Shown one piece after another: positions 38,393 through 48,163 of a stretch of 64,000 nt of DNA. The notes beneath the pieces were generated by a model. That model searched no databases. It saw only the letters and a program-made list of their open reading frames with translations, and was not told the origin of the DNA. The stretch spans positions 1 to 64,000 of the forward strand of contig NZ_JACLGO010000005.1 in the NCBI RefSeq assembly GCF_014219065.1, written 5' to 3'. Within the stretch, counting starts at the first letter, position 1, and every line of letters begins with the position of its first letter. The DNA comes from Halopseudomonas xiamenensis (GTDB taxonomy: Bacteria > Pseudomonadota > Gammaproteobacteria > Pseudomonadales > Pseudomonadaceae). Made by a program: the position numbers and the translations under genes.

Positions 38393-38427
38393 TTATCCAC
38401 AGAACTGTCCACGCCATCTGTGCACAA
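38393..38427. promoter_or_regulatory. Paired DnaA-box-like sites
   Basis: TTATCCACA (38393-38401) is a perfect DnaA box, and TGTGCACAA (38419-38427), read on the other strand, is TTGTGCACA with one mismatch. The two ten-base units TTATCCACAG and CTGTGCACAA face each other across about 15 bases, in the gap between divergent tcdA and rlmF. Binding by DnaA is only inferred. Confidence 0.45.
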
Positions 38428-38489
38428 CCCGGATGATCCCGGCAGCGCATCTGTGGGACAATCCGTCGCCCAGCACCACGGATCATGCC

Positions 38490-39473
38490 ATGCCCAGCCG
38501 ACCACCCCAGCCACGCCCCGCCAAGCCGGGCCTGCATCCGCGCAATCGCCATCAGGGCCGCTATGACCTGCACGCGCTGGGCCGTGCCTGCCCAGCGCTT
38601 AAAGCCCGGATCATCAGGGCTGCAGACGGCTCGACGACGCTGGACTTCGCCGATCCGCAAACGGTCAGGCTGCTGAACCGGGCCCTGCTCGAGCAGCAGT
38701 ACCAGATCGCCGGTTGGGACATTCCCGACGGCTACCTGTGTCCACCGGTGCCCGGTCGCGCCGACTATATTCATGCCCTGGCCGACCTGCTCGGTGAAAG
38801 CCATGGCGGCGACATACCCACAGGCGAGGGTCTGACCGGCCTGGATATCGGCACCGGGGCCAATCTGATCTATCCGCTGCTGGGCCGCGTGGAGTATGGC
38901 TGGCACTTCGTCGGCGTGGATATCGACCCGCTGGCGCTGGATAACGCCGCGGCCATTCTCGCTGCCAATCCGCACTTGGCCGAGGGCATCGAGCTACGAC
39001 AGCAAACGGCACCATCGAAGGTGTTGCAGGGTATCGTCGGCGCCGATGAGCGCTTCGACTTCACCCTGTGCAATCCGCCGTTCCATGCCAGCCATGCCCT
39101 GGCCAGCAGCGGCAGCCAGCGCAAATGGCGCAATCTGGGCAAGGCCGGAGCCGCACGCACCGCACAGCTGAACTTCGGTGGCCGCGCCAACGAGCTGGTC
39201 TGCGATGGCGGCGAAGCCGGCTTCCTGACACGCATGATCGAGGACAGCGCCGCGCTCGCCGGGCAGGTCTTCTGGTTCACCACCCTGGTGTCCAAGGCCG
39301 CCAACCTGCCGGTATTGCAGCGGCAACTGGCCGCATTACCGGTCCGGGATATCCGCGTCGTTCCCATGGCCCAGGGGCATAAGCACAGCCGCCTGCTGGC
39401 CTGGACCTTCCTCGACAAGAAACAGCGCCGCGCCTGGCACCGGGCACGCTGGAGCAACGTACCCCACGATTGA
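38490..39473 (+). CDS. rlmF: 23S rRNA (adenine-1618-N6)-methyltransferase RlmF
   Basis: RlmF methylates A1618 of 23S rRNA with SAM. The 327-residue protein has an N-terminal basic segment KPGLHPRNRHQGRYDL, the SAM loop LDIGTGANLIYPLLG around residue 118 and the catalytic N6-adenine motif FTLCNPPFHAS near residue 192. The ATG at 38490 starts PSRPPQPRP; a frame extending upstream to 38433 would cover the intergenic DnaA-like region and is less likely. Confidence 0.92.
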   Translation: MPSRPPQPRPAKPGLHPRNRHQGRYDLHALGRACPALKARIIRAADGSTTLDFADPQTVRLLNRALLEQQYQIAGWDIPDGYLCPPVPGRADYIHALADLLGESHGGDIPTGEGLTGLDIGTGANLIYPLLGRVEYGWHFVGVDIDPLALDNAAAILAANPHLAEGIELRQQTAPSKVLQGIVGADERFDFTLCNPPFHASHALASSGSQRKWRNLGKAGAARTAQLNFGGRANELVCDGGEAGFLTRMIEDSAALAGQVFWFTTLVSKAANLPVLQRQLAALPVRDIRVVPMAQGHKHSRLLAWTFLDKKQRRAWHRARWSNVPHD

Positions 39474-39545
39474 CCCACTTTGTACACAGACTGACCAGTC
39501 ACGCTCATGAGCGAAACTAATACCGGGGCGCGGAAACATTTTGTT

Positions 39546-39572
39546 GAACAGTCGCAACCGCCCGCGGTCAGA
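39546..39572 (+). promoter_or_regulatory. Possible AlgU/RpoE-type promoter
   Basis: GAACAG-N16-TCAGA resembles the extracytoplasmic stress promoter GAACTT-N16-TCTGA, with 8 of 11 positions matching and exact spacing. It lies 167 bases before the lipoprotein gene at 39739. The match is imperfect. Confidence 0.35.
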
Positions 39573-39738
39573 CCTTGTGTACGTACTGTGATTGCAACAG
39601 TTTCAAGCTGGTCGATTACAGCGCATCGGCAGCGCACGCCCCAATGACCCCGGACAGGGTCCCGCCAGTAGAAGCACAGTGCAGTCTTCCGCAGCCATTG
39701 TAGATGTTGACGCAATGATTCAATCTGGAGCTGGAACC

Positions 39739-40125
39739 ATGTCTAGACACGTTTTGCACGTTCCCAAGCATCTGCTTGCCATAGCGACCCTTGGTGCTGC
39801 CGCAGCCCTTGCCGGCTGTGCCAGCACTCCCCCGCCGACCAGCCAGTTGGCAATTGCCCAGCAGGCGTTGAACTCCGCCGACACCGCACAGAGCGCCGAA
39901 TATGCGCCGCTCGAATTGCGTACCGCCCGGGAAAAACTGCTGCAGGCCGAGCAGGCCAATGTCGAGAAAGAATACGACCGGGCGCGCTATCTCGCCGAAC
40001 AAGCCGAATGGGACGCCCGCGTCGCCGAACGCAAGGCCCAGGCGGAAAAAGCCCGACGCGGTCTGGAGTCAGCCGAACGCGGCACCCAGGAGCTGCGTGA
40101 AGAAAGCCTACGCGGCCTCCAGTGA
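39739..40125 (+). CDS. DUF4398-type lipoprotein
   Basis: This 128-residue protein is a predicted lipoprotein: a basic N-terminus, a hydrophobic stretch (LLAIATLGAAAALAG) and a lipobox LAGC that places the modified Cys near residue 28. The mature part is an Ala/Glu/Lys/Arg-rich helix of about 90 residues (EQANVEKEYDRARYLAEQAEWDARV), typical of DUF4398 and probably a coiled coil. The residue after Cys is Ala, which favours outer-membrane sorting. It is 38 bases ahead of a related OmpA-domain lipoprotein and probably shares its promoter. The ATG at 39739 is used because it begins the signal peptide. Molecular function is unknown. Confidence 0.82.
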   Translation: MSRHVLHVPKHLLAIATLGAAAALAGCASTPPPTSQLAIAQQALNSADTAQSAEYAPLELRTAREKLLQAEQANVEKEYDRARYLAEQAEWDARVAERKAQAEKARRGLESAERGTQELREESLRGLQ

Positions 40126-40163
40126 TCACCAGGCAACTCGTTCAATAGCAAGGAGTAGTTCCC

Positions 40164-40937
40164 ATGCGTACCCATCTTACCCTACCCGCCTGCCTGGCCA
40201 TGGGCCTGTTGCTGACGGCCTGTGCTTCCAACGATACCAACCCCAACCTGGAGCAGGCGCGTGCGCAGGTAACCGAACTGCAGAACCATCCCAAGGCCAG
40301 CCAGTTGGCCGCCGTTGAAACCGAAGATGCGAAAAAGGCCCTGGGCCGCGCCGAGTTCGCCATGCAGGAAGGCGCCAAACCCCATGAGATCGATCATCTG
40401 GCCTACCTGACCGAGCGCCGTGTCGCACTGGCGCGCGAGACCATCGCCCTGCGTACCACCGAACAGCAGTTGGCAGGCGTTTCCGAGGAGCGCGCTCGCA
40501 CCCGGCTGGAAGCACGCGATGCGCAGATCCGCAAATTGCAGGAAGAACTGAATGCCAAGCAGACCGATCGCGGTTCGGTGGTCACCTTCGGCAACGTGCT
40601 GTTCGATCTGGACAAGGCCGAACTGAAGCCGGCAGCCAACTCCAACGTGCGCAAGCTCGCCGAATTCCTGCAGGAGAACCCCCAGCGCAAGGTACTGGTC
40701 GAAGGCTTTACCGACAGTACCGGGTCTGATGCCTACAACCTGCAACTGTCCCAGGCCCGGGCCGAGTCGGTACGCCGTGCACTGATCCGCGAGGGCGTGG
40801 ACTCGGGCCGTATCGAAGCCGTAGGCCTTGGCAAGGCACACCCGGTGTCGGATAACGACACACCTGCCTCCCGCGCGATGAACCGTCGGGTCGAGGTGAC
40901 CATTTCCAACAACGCCAACAGCGTGCCCGCACGCTGA
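40164..40937 (+). CDS. DUF4398/OmpA-domain lipoprotein
   Basis: The 257-residue precursor has a signal peptide with lipobox LTAC (Cys near residue 19), a DUF4398-like helical region (about 30-125) homologous in style to the upstream gene product, and a C-terminal OmpA peptidoglycan-binding domain (about 135-250). Key OmpA segments are NVLFDLDKAELKPAAN, VLVEGFTDSTGSDAYNLQLSQARAESVR and the final NRRVEVTI. It probably tethers the outer membrane to peptidoglycan. The tandem with the shorter DUF4398 lipoprotein suggests the two interact. A hairpin at 40944-40971 follows. Confidence 0.88.
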   Translation: MRTHLTLPACLAMGLLLTACASNDTNPNLEQARAQVTELQNHPKASQLAAVETEDAKKALGRAEFAMQEGAKPHEIDHLAYLTERRVALARETIALRTTEQQLAGVSEERARTRLEARDAQIRKLQEELNAKQTDRGSVVTFGNVLFDLDKAELKPAANSNVRKLAEFLQENPQRKVLVEGFTDSTGSDAYNLQLSQARAESVRRALIREGVDSGRIEAVGLGKAHPVSDNDTPASRAMNRRVEVTISNNANSVPAR

Positions 40938-40943
40938 ACAGGT

Positions 40944-40971
40944 GGTCCGCGCTCCCGCAGCGCGGACCTTT
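40944..40971 (+). terminator. Terminator after OmpA-domain lipoprotein
   Basis: A perfect 10-base stem GGTCCGCGCT (40944-40953) pairs with 40959-40968 around CCCGC and is followed by TTT. It starts 6 bases after the stop codon. Confidence 0.65.
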
Positions 40972-41025
40972 CACCGATCCCCAGCACGGCACATCTGCTA
41001 TCATATCCGCCGATTCCAGACCTGA

Positions 41026-42173
<1,148 letters not shown>

Positions 42174-42174
<1 letters not shown>

Positions 42175-42977
42175 TGCCGCAGCTCCTCTGCCCGCATTGC
42201 CATGCGCCGCTCAGCGCCGAGGGTCGCAGCTGGTCCTGCGCCAATGGCCACAGCTATGACCAGGCCCGCCAGGGCTATCTGAACCTGCTGTTGGTGCAAC
42301 ACAAGAACAGCCGCCAGCCCGGCGACACCCCGGCCATGCTCGCCTGCCGCCAGGCCTTTCTCGATGGCGGTCATTACCAGCCGGTGAGTGACGGGATCAA
42401 CCGGTTGTTTGCCGAACAGGCGCCAGCGGCGCTGCTGGACATGGGCTGCGGCGAAGGCTACTACACCGATCGGCTGGCCCGCGTCCTGCCCGGACTCGAT
42501 TGTGCCGCGCTGGATATCAGCAAGGATGCGGTGATCAAGGCCTGCCGGCGCAACCGTGACATCCAGTGGCTGGTCGGCTCCAGCGCCCGCCTGCCGCTGG
42601 CCGATGCCAGCCTGGATGCGGCACTGTGCGTCTTCAGTCCCTGGTCCTGGGAGGAATGCCTGCGGGTGCTCAGGCCGGGCGGCCACCTGCTGCTGGTCGG
42701 CCCGCATGCCGATCACCTGCTGGCCCTGCGGGAAAAACTCTATGACAGCATCCACCCCACTCCCGAGCTGATCAAGGCCCTGCCGGAGGGTATGACGATC
42801 GTCAATGACCAGATCCTGCGCTATGCTCTGCAGCTGGAGCCAGCCGCGCTGGACAACCTGATCGGCATGACGCCCCATGGTTTTCGTAGCCGCCCCGAAC
42901 GCCAGCAGGCCCTGCGCGACAGCGGCCTCGCCGGACTGGAGGTCGCCATGCGCATGGTGATGCTGCAACGCCACTGA
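42174..42977 (+). CDS. rlmA: 23S rRNA (guanine-N1)-methyltransferase RlmA
   Basis: RlmA (RrmA) methylates a guanine in helix 35 of 23S rRNA (G745 in E. coli). The 267-residue protein has an N-terminal zinc finger with ligands C6, C9, C22 and H26, then a SAM fold with LLDMGCGEGYYTDRLA near residue 87 and AALDISKDAVIKA near residue 111. The ATG at 42174 shares its A with the dapE TGA, indicating coupled translation. The E. coli-type G745 specificity, rather than the G748 of TlrB relatives, is inferred from the taxon. Confidence 0.92.
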
Positions 42978-42988
42978 GAGGAACTTGC

Positions 42989-43372
42989 GTGCGCCAACCG
43001 GATATCGAGATTTACCTGAAGGAAGACTTTCTGGATGAGCTGACTGGCTGGCTGGAACAGCATGTCGGCCGCGTCGACCTCGGCCCCTGGTCCGGCACCA
43101 CCCTCCGCGGCACGCTGCATGGCGACAGCGCCATTCCATTGATGATAGTGCGCAAGGCAGCCGGCAAGTGGGCGAGCATCTGGTTTGAAAGCGAGCGCAC
43201 CCCCTGGGCCACCGACCTGGATTGCGCCCGCGCGGTGGCGACCGGCATCGAGCGCGAGGTACGCTGTTCCATCGGTGGCTGGGAAGAAGCCCAGGGCGAG
43301 GCGGACGCCGATCGCTGGTTCAAGGTAACCGCGGCAGGCGAAGAGGAGTTCACCTGGGCGCTCAAGCCCTGA
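42989..43372 (+). CDS. Conserved hypothetical protein (127 aa)
   Basis: I do not recognise a family. The 127-residue acidic protein begins with GTG at 42989, 12 bases after rlmA, with GAGAGGAAC just before it. It is soluble, with no signal peptide or membrane segment, several Trp residues and a pattern of alternating strands (DLGPWSGTTLRGTLHG, IPLMIVRKAAGKWASIWF). It ends 16 bases before trxC on the same strand, so rlmA, this gene and trxC probably form one unit. Codon use matches its neighbours. Confidence 0.75.
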   Translation: MRQPDIEIYLKEDFLDELTGWLEQHVGRVDLGPWSGTTLRGTLHGDSAIPLMIVRKAAGKWASIWFESERTPWATDLDCARAVATGIEREVRCSIGGWEEAQGEADADRWFKVTAAGEEEFTWALKP

Positions 43373-43388
43373 GAAAGAGGAAGCTGCC

Positions 43389-43829
43389 ATGAGCGAGCCG
43401 ATCACCCTGGCCTGCCCACATTGCCATCGGCGCAACCGGCTGGCGGCCGAGCGTCTCGATCAGGCACCGCGCTGCGGGGCCTGCAAGCAAACCCTGTTCA
43501 CCGGCAACCCGGTGGACCTGGATAATCGCAGCTTCAATGCCCACGCCAATGCCGACCTGCCACTGGTAGTCGACTTCTGGGCCAGTTGGTGCGGGCCCTG
43601 CCGGCAGTTCGCCCCGGTATTCGCACAAACCGCGGGCAGCGCAGAACCCCATGCACGCCTGGCCAAGGTCGATACCGAAGCAGCCCCGGAACTGGCCGCA
43701 CGCTTCGCCATCCGCAGCATTCCGACACTGCTGATCATACACCGCGGCAAGGAAATCACCCGCCTCAATGGCGCGCTGCCACCGGCGGAGTTTCAGCGCT
43801 GGCTCAGCGCCAATCTGCCGACACTGTAA
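43389..43829 (+). CDS. trxC: Thioredoxin TrxC (thioredoxin 2)
   Basis: TrxC is a cytoplasmic disulfide reductase with an N-terminal zinc-binding domain that is sensitive to oxidation. In the 146-residue protein the zinc ligands are C9, C12, C29 and C32, and the redox motif WCGPC has C68 and C71. The cis-Pro lies in IRSIPTLLI. Length and layout match TrxC rather than TrxA. It converges with the 99-residue ORF downstream after 13 bases, with no visible terminator. Confidence 0.95.
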   Translation: MSEPITLACPHCHRRNRLAAERLDQAPRCGACKQTLFTGNPVDLDNRSFNAHANADLPLVVDFWASWCGPCRQFAPVFAQTAGSAEPHARLAKVDTEAAPELAARFAIRSIPTLLIIHRGKEITRLNGALPPAEFQRWLSANLPTL

Positions 43830-43842
43830 CGGCTTCGCCAGC

Positions 43843-44142
43843 TCAGAGCTGCAGCGCCTGCGCCGAGCCCACCAGCAACTCCAGATCATGCGTGCCAGGC
43901 CTGGGACAGGGGCGTGCCTTGAAACGACGCGCCAGATCGGCAAGCGCAGGGGAAAAGAACACGCTGACCTGGCATTGCAGGCCATCGAGCCGGTGGCGAC
44001 TGAAAACAGCTGCATCCGGCGGCGTTTCGCCGTGCGGGTGCAGTTGCCTGAAAGCGTCCTCGATATCGTGCAGCGGGATACTGGCCAGCAGCCCGTCACC
44101 CAGCGCCAGACAATACCAGGACGCTCCCGACTGGCTGCTCAA
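43843..44142 (-). CDS. Small hypothetical protein coupled to the cold-shock gene
   Basis: This 99-residue ORF has no family I recognise. It appears to start with TTG at 44142, overlapping the cold-shock stop in TTGA, so it would be translated by re-initiation. No ATG or GTG lies in frame near the 5' end. It has no membrane segment or signal peptide, is Pro/Leu/His-rich, and contains an [24 protein letters not shown] core. Its reading frame fills the space up to convergent trxC with coding-like composition. A conserved neighbourhood of cold-shock gene, small ORF and rlmA/dapE in pseudomonads is recalled but not checked. Confidence 0.6.
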   Translation of the reverse strand: MSSQSGASWYCLALGDGLLASIPLHDIEDAFRQLHPHGETPPDAAVFSRHRLDGLQCQVSVFFSPALADLARRFKARPCPRPGTHDLELLVGSAQALQL

Positions 44143-44348
44143 AGGGCGCTCACGTCCTCTGCCTGCAGGCCTTTCTGCCCCTGGGTGACATTGAACTCCA
44201 CCTTCTGGCCTTCGACCAGGGTGCGGTGTCCATCGCCGCGGATGGCACGGAAGTGCACGAACACATCCGGACCCGATTCACGTTGAATGAAGCCAAAACC
44301 CTTGGCGTCGTTGAACCATTTAACCGTACCGGTTTGCCGATCAGACAT
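44139..44348 (-). CDS. Cold-shock-domain protein (CspA family)
   Basis: The 69-residue protein is a single cold-shock OB fold with RNP1-like KGFGFIQRE and RNP2-like VFVHFRAI motifs and the [12 protein letters not shown] start. It binds single-stranded RNA or DNA and usually acts as an RNA chaperone. The family consensus KGFGFI is intact. A promoter lies about 190 bases upstream, leaving the long leader that is typical of cold-shock mRNAs. Whether it is cold induced cannot be told from sequence. Confidence 0.95.
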   Translation of the reverse strand: MSDRQTGTVKWFNDAKGFGFIQRESGPDVFVHFRAIRGDGHRTLVEGQKVEFNVTQGQKGLQAEDVSAL

Positions 44349-44536
44349 TCCCACAATCTCCACATCACCAATGATCCCACCACCCGGGAAGTCCGGAGTG
44401 GCGATAGCGACACTCCGTTCAACCTTGATTCGGTACCTGGTGCGAACCTGACGCGGCATTGCTCCCGGTAAGGGGGGCTCTGCCGGACAACCGGACGCGC
44501 CCCACCTGGAATAGTGTTTATAGAGGCCGTGTCCCG

Positions 44537-44564
44537 ATTCTAGCCAAACACCAGACAGCTGCAA
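44537..44564 (-). promoter_or_regulatory. Promoter of the cold-shock gene
   Basis: On the minus strand TTGCAG (44559-44564) and TAGAAT (44537-44542) are separated by 16 bases. Transcription would start near 44530 and give a leader of about 180 bases with GC-rich inverted repeats (CCGGTTGTCCGG near 44490), a candidate thermosensitive 5' region. Confidence 0.6.
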
Positions 44565-44574
44565 GGGTATTCTG

Positions 44575-45555
44575 CTATGGCGAACGTAGGATATCGGCAC
44601 GTCGCTTGTCCAGATTCTCCATCTGACCGATACCGATCTGATAAGCCCAGCGCGGGTCGGCCTGGACCTGCAGCTCGTCATCGGCGGCCTTTGGGGCACT
44701 GTAGCTATCGATCAACAGCCAGTAGCGACCATCGATTTCATGCAGCGAAGCCGCCAGTTCGGCGCCGGACCAGGTGCTTACCTGCATCCGCAACATCGGC
44801 TCGGCGAGCGTCAATTCGTCGCGCTGGACCACGTTCTGCGCCGTCAGGTTGACCAATGCCAGCACCATGCTGTTGATCCAGCGCTCGTTGCCACCCTGCT
44901 GTTCATCTTCCAGACCGGCCAGGCGCAGGTTGTAATCACCCTCCGAGCGCTTGTCGAGTTCCAGAGTGTCGCCATCGGCATGGGTCCAGCGCGCCGTCGC
45001 CACCTGCTGCATGGGAATGCGGATGACATCCAGCGCCAGCCAGTCGTGCGGGCTGACCGAGATGCTCAATGGCCGGTTGACCAACAGCACCTGGTCGTCG
45101 TCGGCAAAGCGCACCAGTTGCCCATTGCCCACCCGTTCGCCGTAGATCAGCCCGAAGTCCAGTTCAGGGGTATGCAGACCGACCTGCAGTGCCTGGCTAT
45201 CCGCCACCGCCACATCCAACCCCAGGCGCGCATGGTGCGCGGGGTTGCTGGTCTTCTCCTCCACCACCCGCGCCCCACGCAGCGCATGCAGCAGCGCGGC
45301 CAGGCGCTCGCGCTGGGCCGGGAAACCGGCGTGGCTGGCCACACCCCATTCGCCATCCTGCAGCACCAATTCGACCTGCCCTTCGCCCCGCGTCAGGCTG
45401 ATGCGTTCCAACCGCATCAATTGCTTCTCCTGCATCGGCGACAGCAGGTCGCGACTGGACAGGTCCGCGACCCGATCCTTGCCACGCATCTGCAGTGCCA
45501 GCGCCACCAGCACCACGGTCAGCAGCACAGTGAATATCAAGGGTTTGTTACGCAT
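44575..45555 (-). CDS. DUF4340 membrane-anchored protein
   Basis: The 326-residue protein has one N-terminal membrane segment ([19 protein letters not shown], residues 5-23), then a periplasmic-side region with DUF4340 features: [24 protein letters not shown] near residue 50 and repeated beta-rich segments including [19 protein letters not shown]. It is the last gene of the ABC-permease-GldG-like operon, 11 bases after the GldG-like gene, an arrangement that recurs in proteobacteria. Function is unknown; a role as an accessory subunit of the transporter is inferred. Confidence 0.85.
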   Translation of the reverse strand: MRNKPLIFTVLLTVVLVALALQMRGKDRVADLSSRDLLSPMQEKQLMRLERISLTRGEGQVELVLQDGEWGVASHAGFPAQRERLAALLHALRGARVVEEKTSNPAHHARLGLDVAVADSQALQVGLHTPELDFGLIYGERVGNGQLVRFADDDQVLLVNRPLSISVSPHDWLALDVIRIPMQQVATARWTHADGDTLELDKRSEGDYNLRLAGLEDEQQGGNERWINSMVLALVNLTAQNVVQRDELTLAEPMLRMQVSTWSGAELAASLHEIDGRYWLLIDSYSAPKAADDELQVQADPRWAYQIGIGQMENLDKRRADILRSP

Positions 45556-45566
45556 GGCGTTGCTCC

Positions 45567-47411
45567 TCAGGCGCTACGGCGGCGCAGCCGACCGATGAGC
45601 CACCACAGCAGCACACCGAGGGTCAGCAGCGCCGGCACCAGGGCGATATTGATCATCTTGAGCAGATTGCCCAGGCGTTCGATATCGGCGTTCAACTCGT
45701 AGCGCACATCGCGCAGCTGCTTGCGGATCGCCAGCTTCTCATCGAGGAAGCCCTGGATCGCCTGTTCCTGCTCGGCGCTCAGCTCGGTCAACTGCGTCGG
45801 GTCCTGGCCCTGTTGCAGTTCACGCAGGCGCTGCTCGGTCTGCTCCAGTTGCTGTTGCAGGCGCTGCTCGCTGGCGCGGTAGCGGCGCTCGGCCTTGCGT
45901 TGCAGTTCCTCGACCACGGTGAACGGACGGCTGAAATCACCGCGCGAACGAACACTGATCAGCGCCTCGGAGCCGGACAGGTTGTCCAGCGCATTGATCA
46001 GCAGGCCGCCATTGTCCGCCCATGGCTGGGGAATGCGCTGGCCGAAGAAGTCCTGCACCTGCACCCACATGCGGTCGGTGAGCATGTCGGTATCGGCGAT
46101 CAGCAGCACATTGATGTTATCCGCCTCGGCCAGCTCTGCCTCGCGGCCTTCCAGACCATCGGGGTAGGCGGTCCGTGCCGGGCCCTGCAGGCGCGCGGCA
46201 AAATGGTAGATCTGCTCATCGGCCTTGAAGCCATTAAGCAGCGACTCCGGGTCCTGCATGTTGCTGAAACGACTGCTGGGTGTCAGTGCGCTGTTGGCAC
46301 TGCTCGACAGCAGCGGCAGGAACTGCGTGCGGGCACCGTCCACCGGCTGCAGCGCTCCGGCGGTGGCCAGGGTCAGCATCTGCAGCGGCGCGGTCACGGT
46401 GTCGTCGCGGCTCATGAACTGCGGCTCGACTTCCAGCCAACCGATATGCCGTGCCGGCAACTGTCCCTGCCCGCGGCTGACCGACATGCCCAACCGGGCA
46501 TCCAGCACCACCTGCTCGGGATCATAGGCCACGCCCCAGGCCGCCAGCAGCGGCCCGAGGTCGGAGGACTTGCCATCGGCCATACCTTCCATCATCGCCT
46601 CCATGCTCTGGTCCGCCTCGGCCAGCGGATCGATGAAGGCCAGCAGCTTGCCACCGCGCAGCACGAACTGGTCGACGGCGAACAACGCCGCCTCGCTCAG
46701 GGTCTTGGGATGCACCAGCAGCAACACCTCGATGTCTGCCGGCACGGTATCGATATCGCTGTCCAGCTCCTGCACGCTGAACATCTGCTGCATCTGCTCG
46801 AAGGCCACCCAGGGTGCACTGGGCTGGCCGGTCATGGGATTCATGCCGCCAGCCATGGGCAACCCGGAAATCAGGCCGATCTGGGTTTTTTCCGGCTGCG
46901 CCAGGCTGTTGATCAGACGACTCAGCTCGTATTCGAGCAGGCCTTCCTGCTCCAGGGCGAAGAACGGAATAACCTCGCGCTGGGCCAGTTGGTTGGTGCC
47001 AGCCAGACCGAAATACAGCTGCTCGCCGGTCTGCGACAGCGGTACCGCCTGCAGGCCGAACTCGGCGGCGCGGTCCTCGGCCTCGGAGAAGGGTTGCGGG
47101 TCGATGATCTGCAGTTTCAGCTTGCCGTCGGCCACGCGCTCGTATTCACGGAGCATTTCCTCGACCCGGCGGGCGTAGTTGCGCAGCACCACCATGTCCT
47201 TGCTGGCGCGGTCGGAGAAGAAGAAGTACAGGGTTACCGGTTCATCCAGATCGCGCAGGATCTTGCGCGTGCCATCGGAGATGGTGAACAGTTTCTGTTC
47301 GGTCAGGTCGAGCCGTGCACCGGGCAGCAGCACCCCGGTGGTGATATTGAAGGCGACGAAGGCCAGCAGCAGTACCAGCAGACCGGTACCTGAATACATC
47401 AATCGTTTCAT
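45567..47411 (-). CDS. GldG-like ABC transporter auxiliary protein
   Basis: This 614-residue protein belongs to the GldG/ABC-type auxiliary family (related to DUF4350-type domains). It has an N-terminal membrane helix (about residues 8-30), a large extracytoplasmic part beginning LDLTEQKLFTISDGTRKIL and including VTLYFFFSDRAS and LLLVHPKTLSEAALFAVDQFVLRGGKLLAFIDP, a Gln/Glu-rich coiled coil near residues 500-565, and a C-terminal membrane helix before a basic tail. The start at 47411 (MKRLMYSG) is chosen, 17 bases after the permease stop. It works with the upstream ATPase and permease; the substrate is unknown. Confidence 0.88.
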   Translation of the reverse strand: MKRLMYSGTGLLVLLLAFVAFNITTGVLLPGARLDLTEQKLFTISDGTRKILRDLDEPVTLYFFFSDRASKDMVVLRNYARRVEEMLREYERVADGKLKLQIIDPQPFSEAEDRAAEFGLQAVPLSQTGEQLYFGLAGTNQLAQREVIPFFALEQEGLLEYELSRLINSLAQPEKTQIGLISGLPMAGGMNPMTGQPSAPWVAFEQMQQMFSVQELDSDIDTVPADIEVLLLVHPKTLSEAALFAVDQFVLRGGKLLAFIDPLAEADQSMEAMMEGMADGKSSDLGPLLAAWGVAYDPEQVVLDARLGMSVSRGQGQLPARHIGWLEVEPQFMSRDDTVTAPLQMLTLATAGALQPVDGARTQFLPLLSSSANSALTPSSRFSNMQDPESLLNGFKADEQIYHFAARLQGPARTAYPDGLEGREAELAEADNINVLLIADTDMLTDRMWVQVQDFFGQRIPQPWADNGGLLINALDNLSGSEALISVRSRGDFSRPFTVVEELQRKAERRYRASEQRLQQQLEQTEQRLRELQQGQDPTQLTELSAEQEQAIQGFLDEKLAIRKQLRDVRYELNADIERLGNLLKMINIALVPALLTLGVLLWWLIGRLRRRSA

Positions 47412-47428
47412 TGTTGTTCTCCTTTGCC

Positions 47429-48163
47429 TCAATCGGCCTTTTTCAGGTCGATGACAATCGCCGTGGCCAGCAACCAGACCGCCATCAGCGATATGAAATA
47501 CAGCAGGTCACGCAGGTCCAGCACGCCCTTGCTGATGGCATCGAAGCGAATCAGGAAGCTGAGGGAGGCAATGGCGTCCAGCAGCCACTGGGGAGCCCAG
47601 CCGCTGAACAGGTCCAGCACCAGCGGGAAACCACTGACGATGAACACGAAACAGGCCACCACACTGAGAATGAAGGCAATCACCTGGTTCTTGGTCAGCG
47701 CCGACATGCACGAGCCGATGGCCAGGTAGCCGCCGGCCAGCAGCCAACTGCCCAGGTAGCCGGTGAAGATCGCGCCGTTGTCCGGCGAGCCCAGGTAATT
47801 GACCGTGATGATGATCGGGAAGGTCAGCACCAGCGCGATGCCGACGAATACCCAGGCGGCGAGAAACTTGCCCAGCACCATGTCGGCACGCGATACCGGC
47901 AGGGTCATCAGCAGCTCGATGGTGCCGGACTTGCGCTCCTCGGCCCACAGGCGCATGGCCACTGCCGGGACCAGGAACAGGTACAGCCACGGATGGAAAT
48001 TGAAGAACGGGATCAGGTCCGCCTGGCCGCCTTCATAGAAGCCGCCGAGGTAGAAGGTGAAGACCGCCGACAGCACCAGGAAGATGACGATGAAGATATA
48101 CGCCAGCGGGGTGGCGAAATAGCTGCCCAGCTCGCGCTTGAAGATCACACCAAGACTTTTCAT
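47429..48163 (-). CDS. ABC transporter permease, GldF/ABC-2 type
   Basis: The 244-residue protein is an ABC-2 type permease with six predicted membrane segments; the conserved LWAEERKSGTIELLMTLPVSRADMVLGKF stretch begins near residue 75. Residues 12-33 give the first helix (LGSYFATPLAYIFIVIFLVLSA). It overlaps the ATPase stop by 4 bases (ATGA), which shows the pair is co-translated. The best family match is the GldF/NosY group of exporters; the term gliding does not imply motility here. Confidence 0.9.
   Translation of the reverse strand: MKSLGVIFKRELGSYFATPLAYIFIVIFLVLSAVFTFYLGGFYEGGQADLIPFFNFHPWLYLFLVPAVAMRLWAEERKSGTIELLMTLPVSRADMVLGKFLAAWVFVGIALVLTFPIIITVNYLGSPDNGAIFTGYLGSWLLAGGYLAIGSCMSALTKNQVIAFILSVVACFVFIVSGFPLVLDLFSGWAPQWLLDAIASLSFLIRFDAISKGVLDLRDLLYFISLMAVWLLATAIVIDLKKAD

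Noticed and set aside
40944..40971. Possible small RNA from the hairpin after the OmpA lipoprotein
   Set aside because: The position directly after a stop codon and the short TTT tail are explained by a terminator; no separate promoter is visible.
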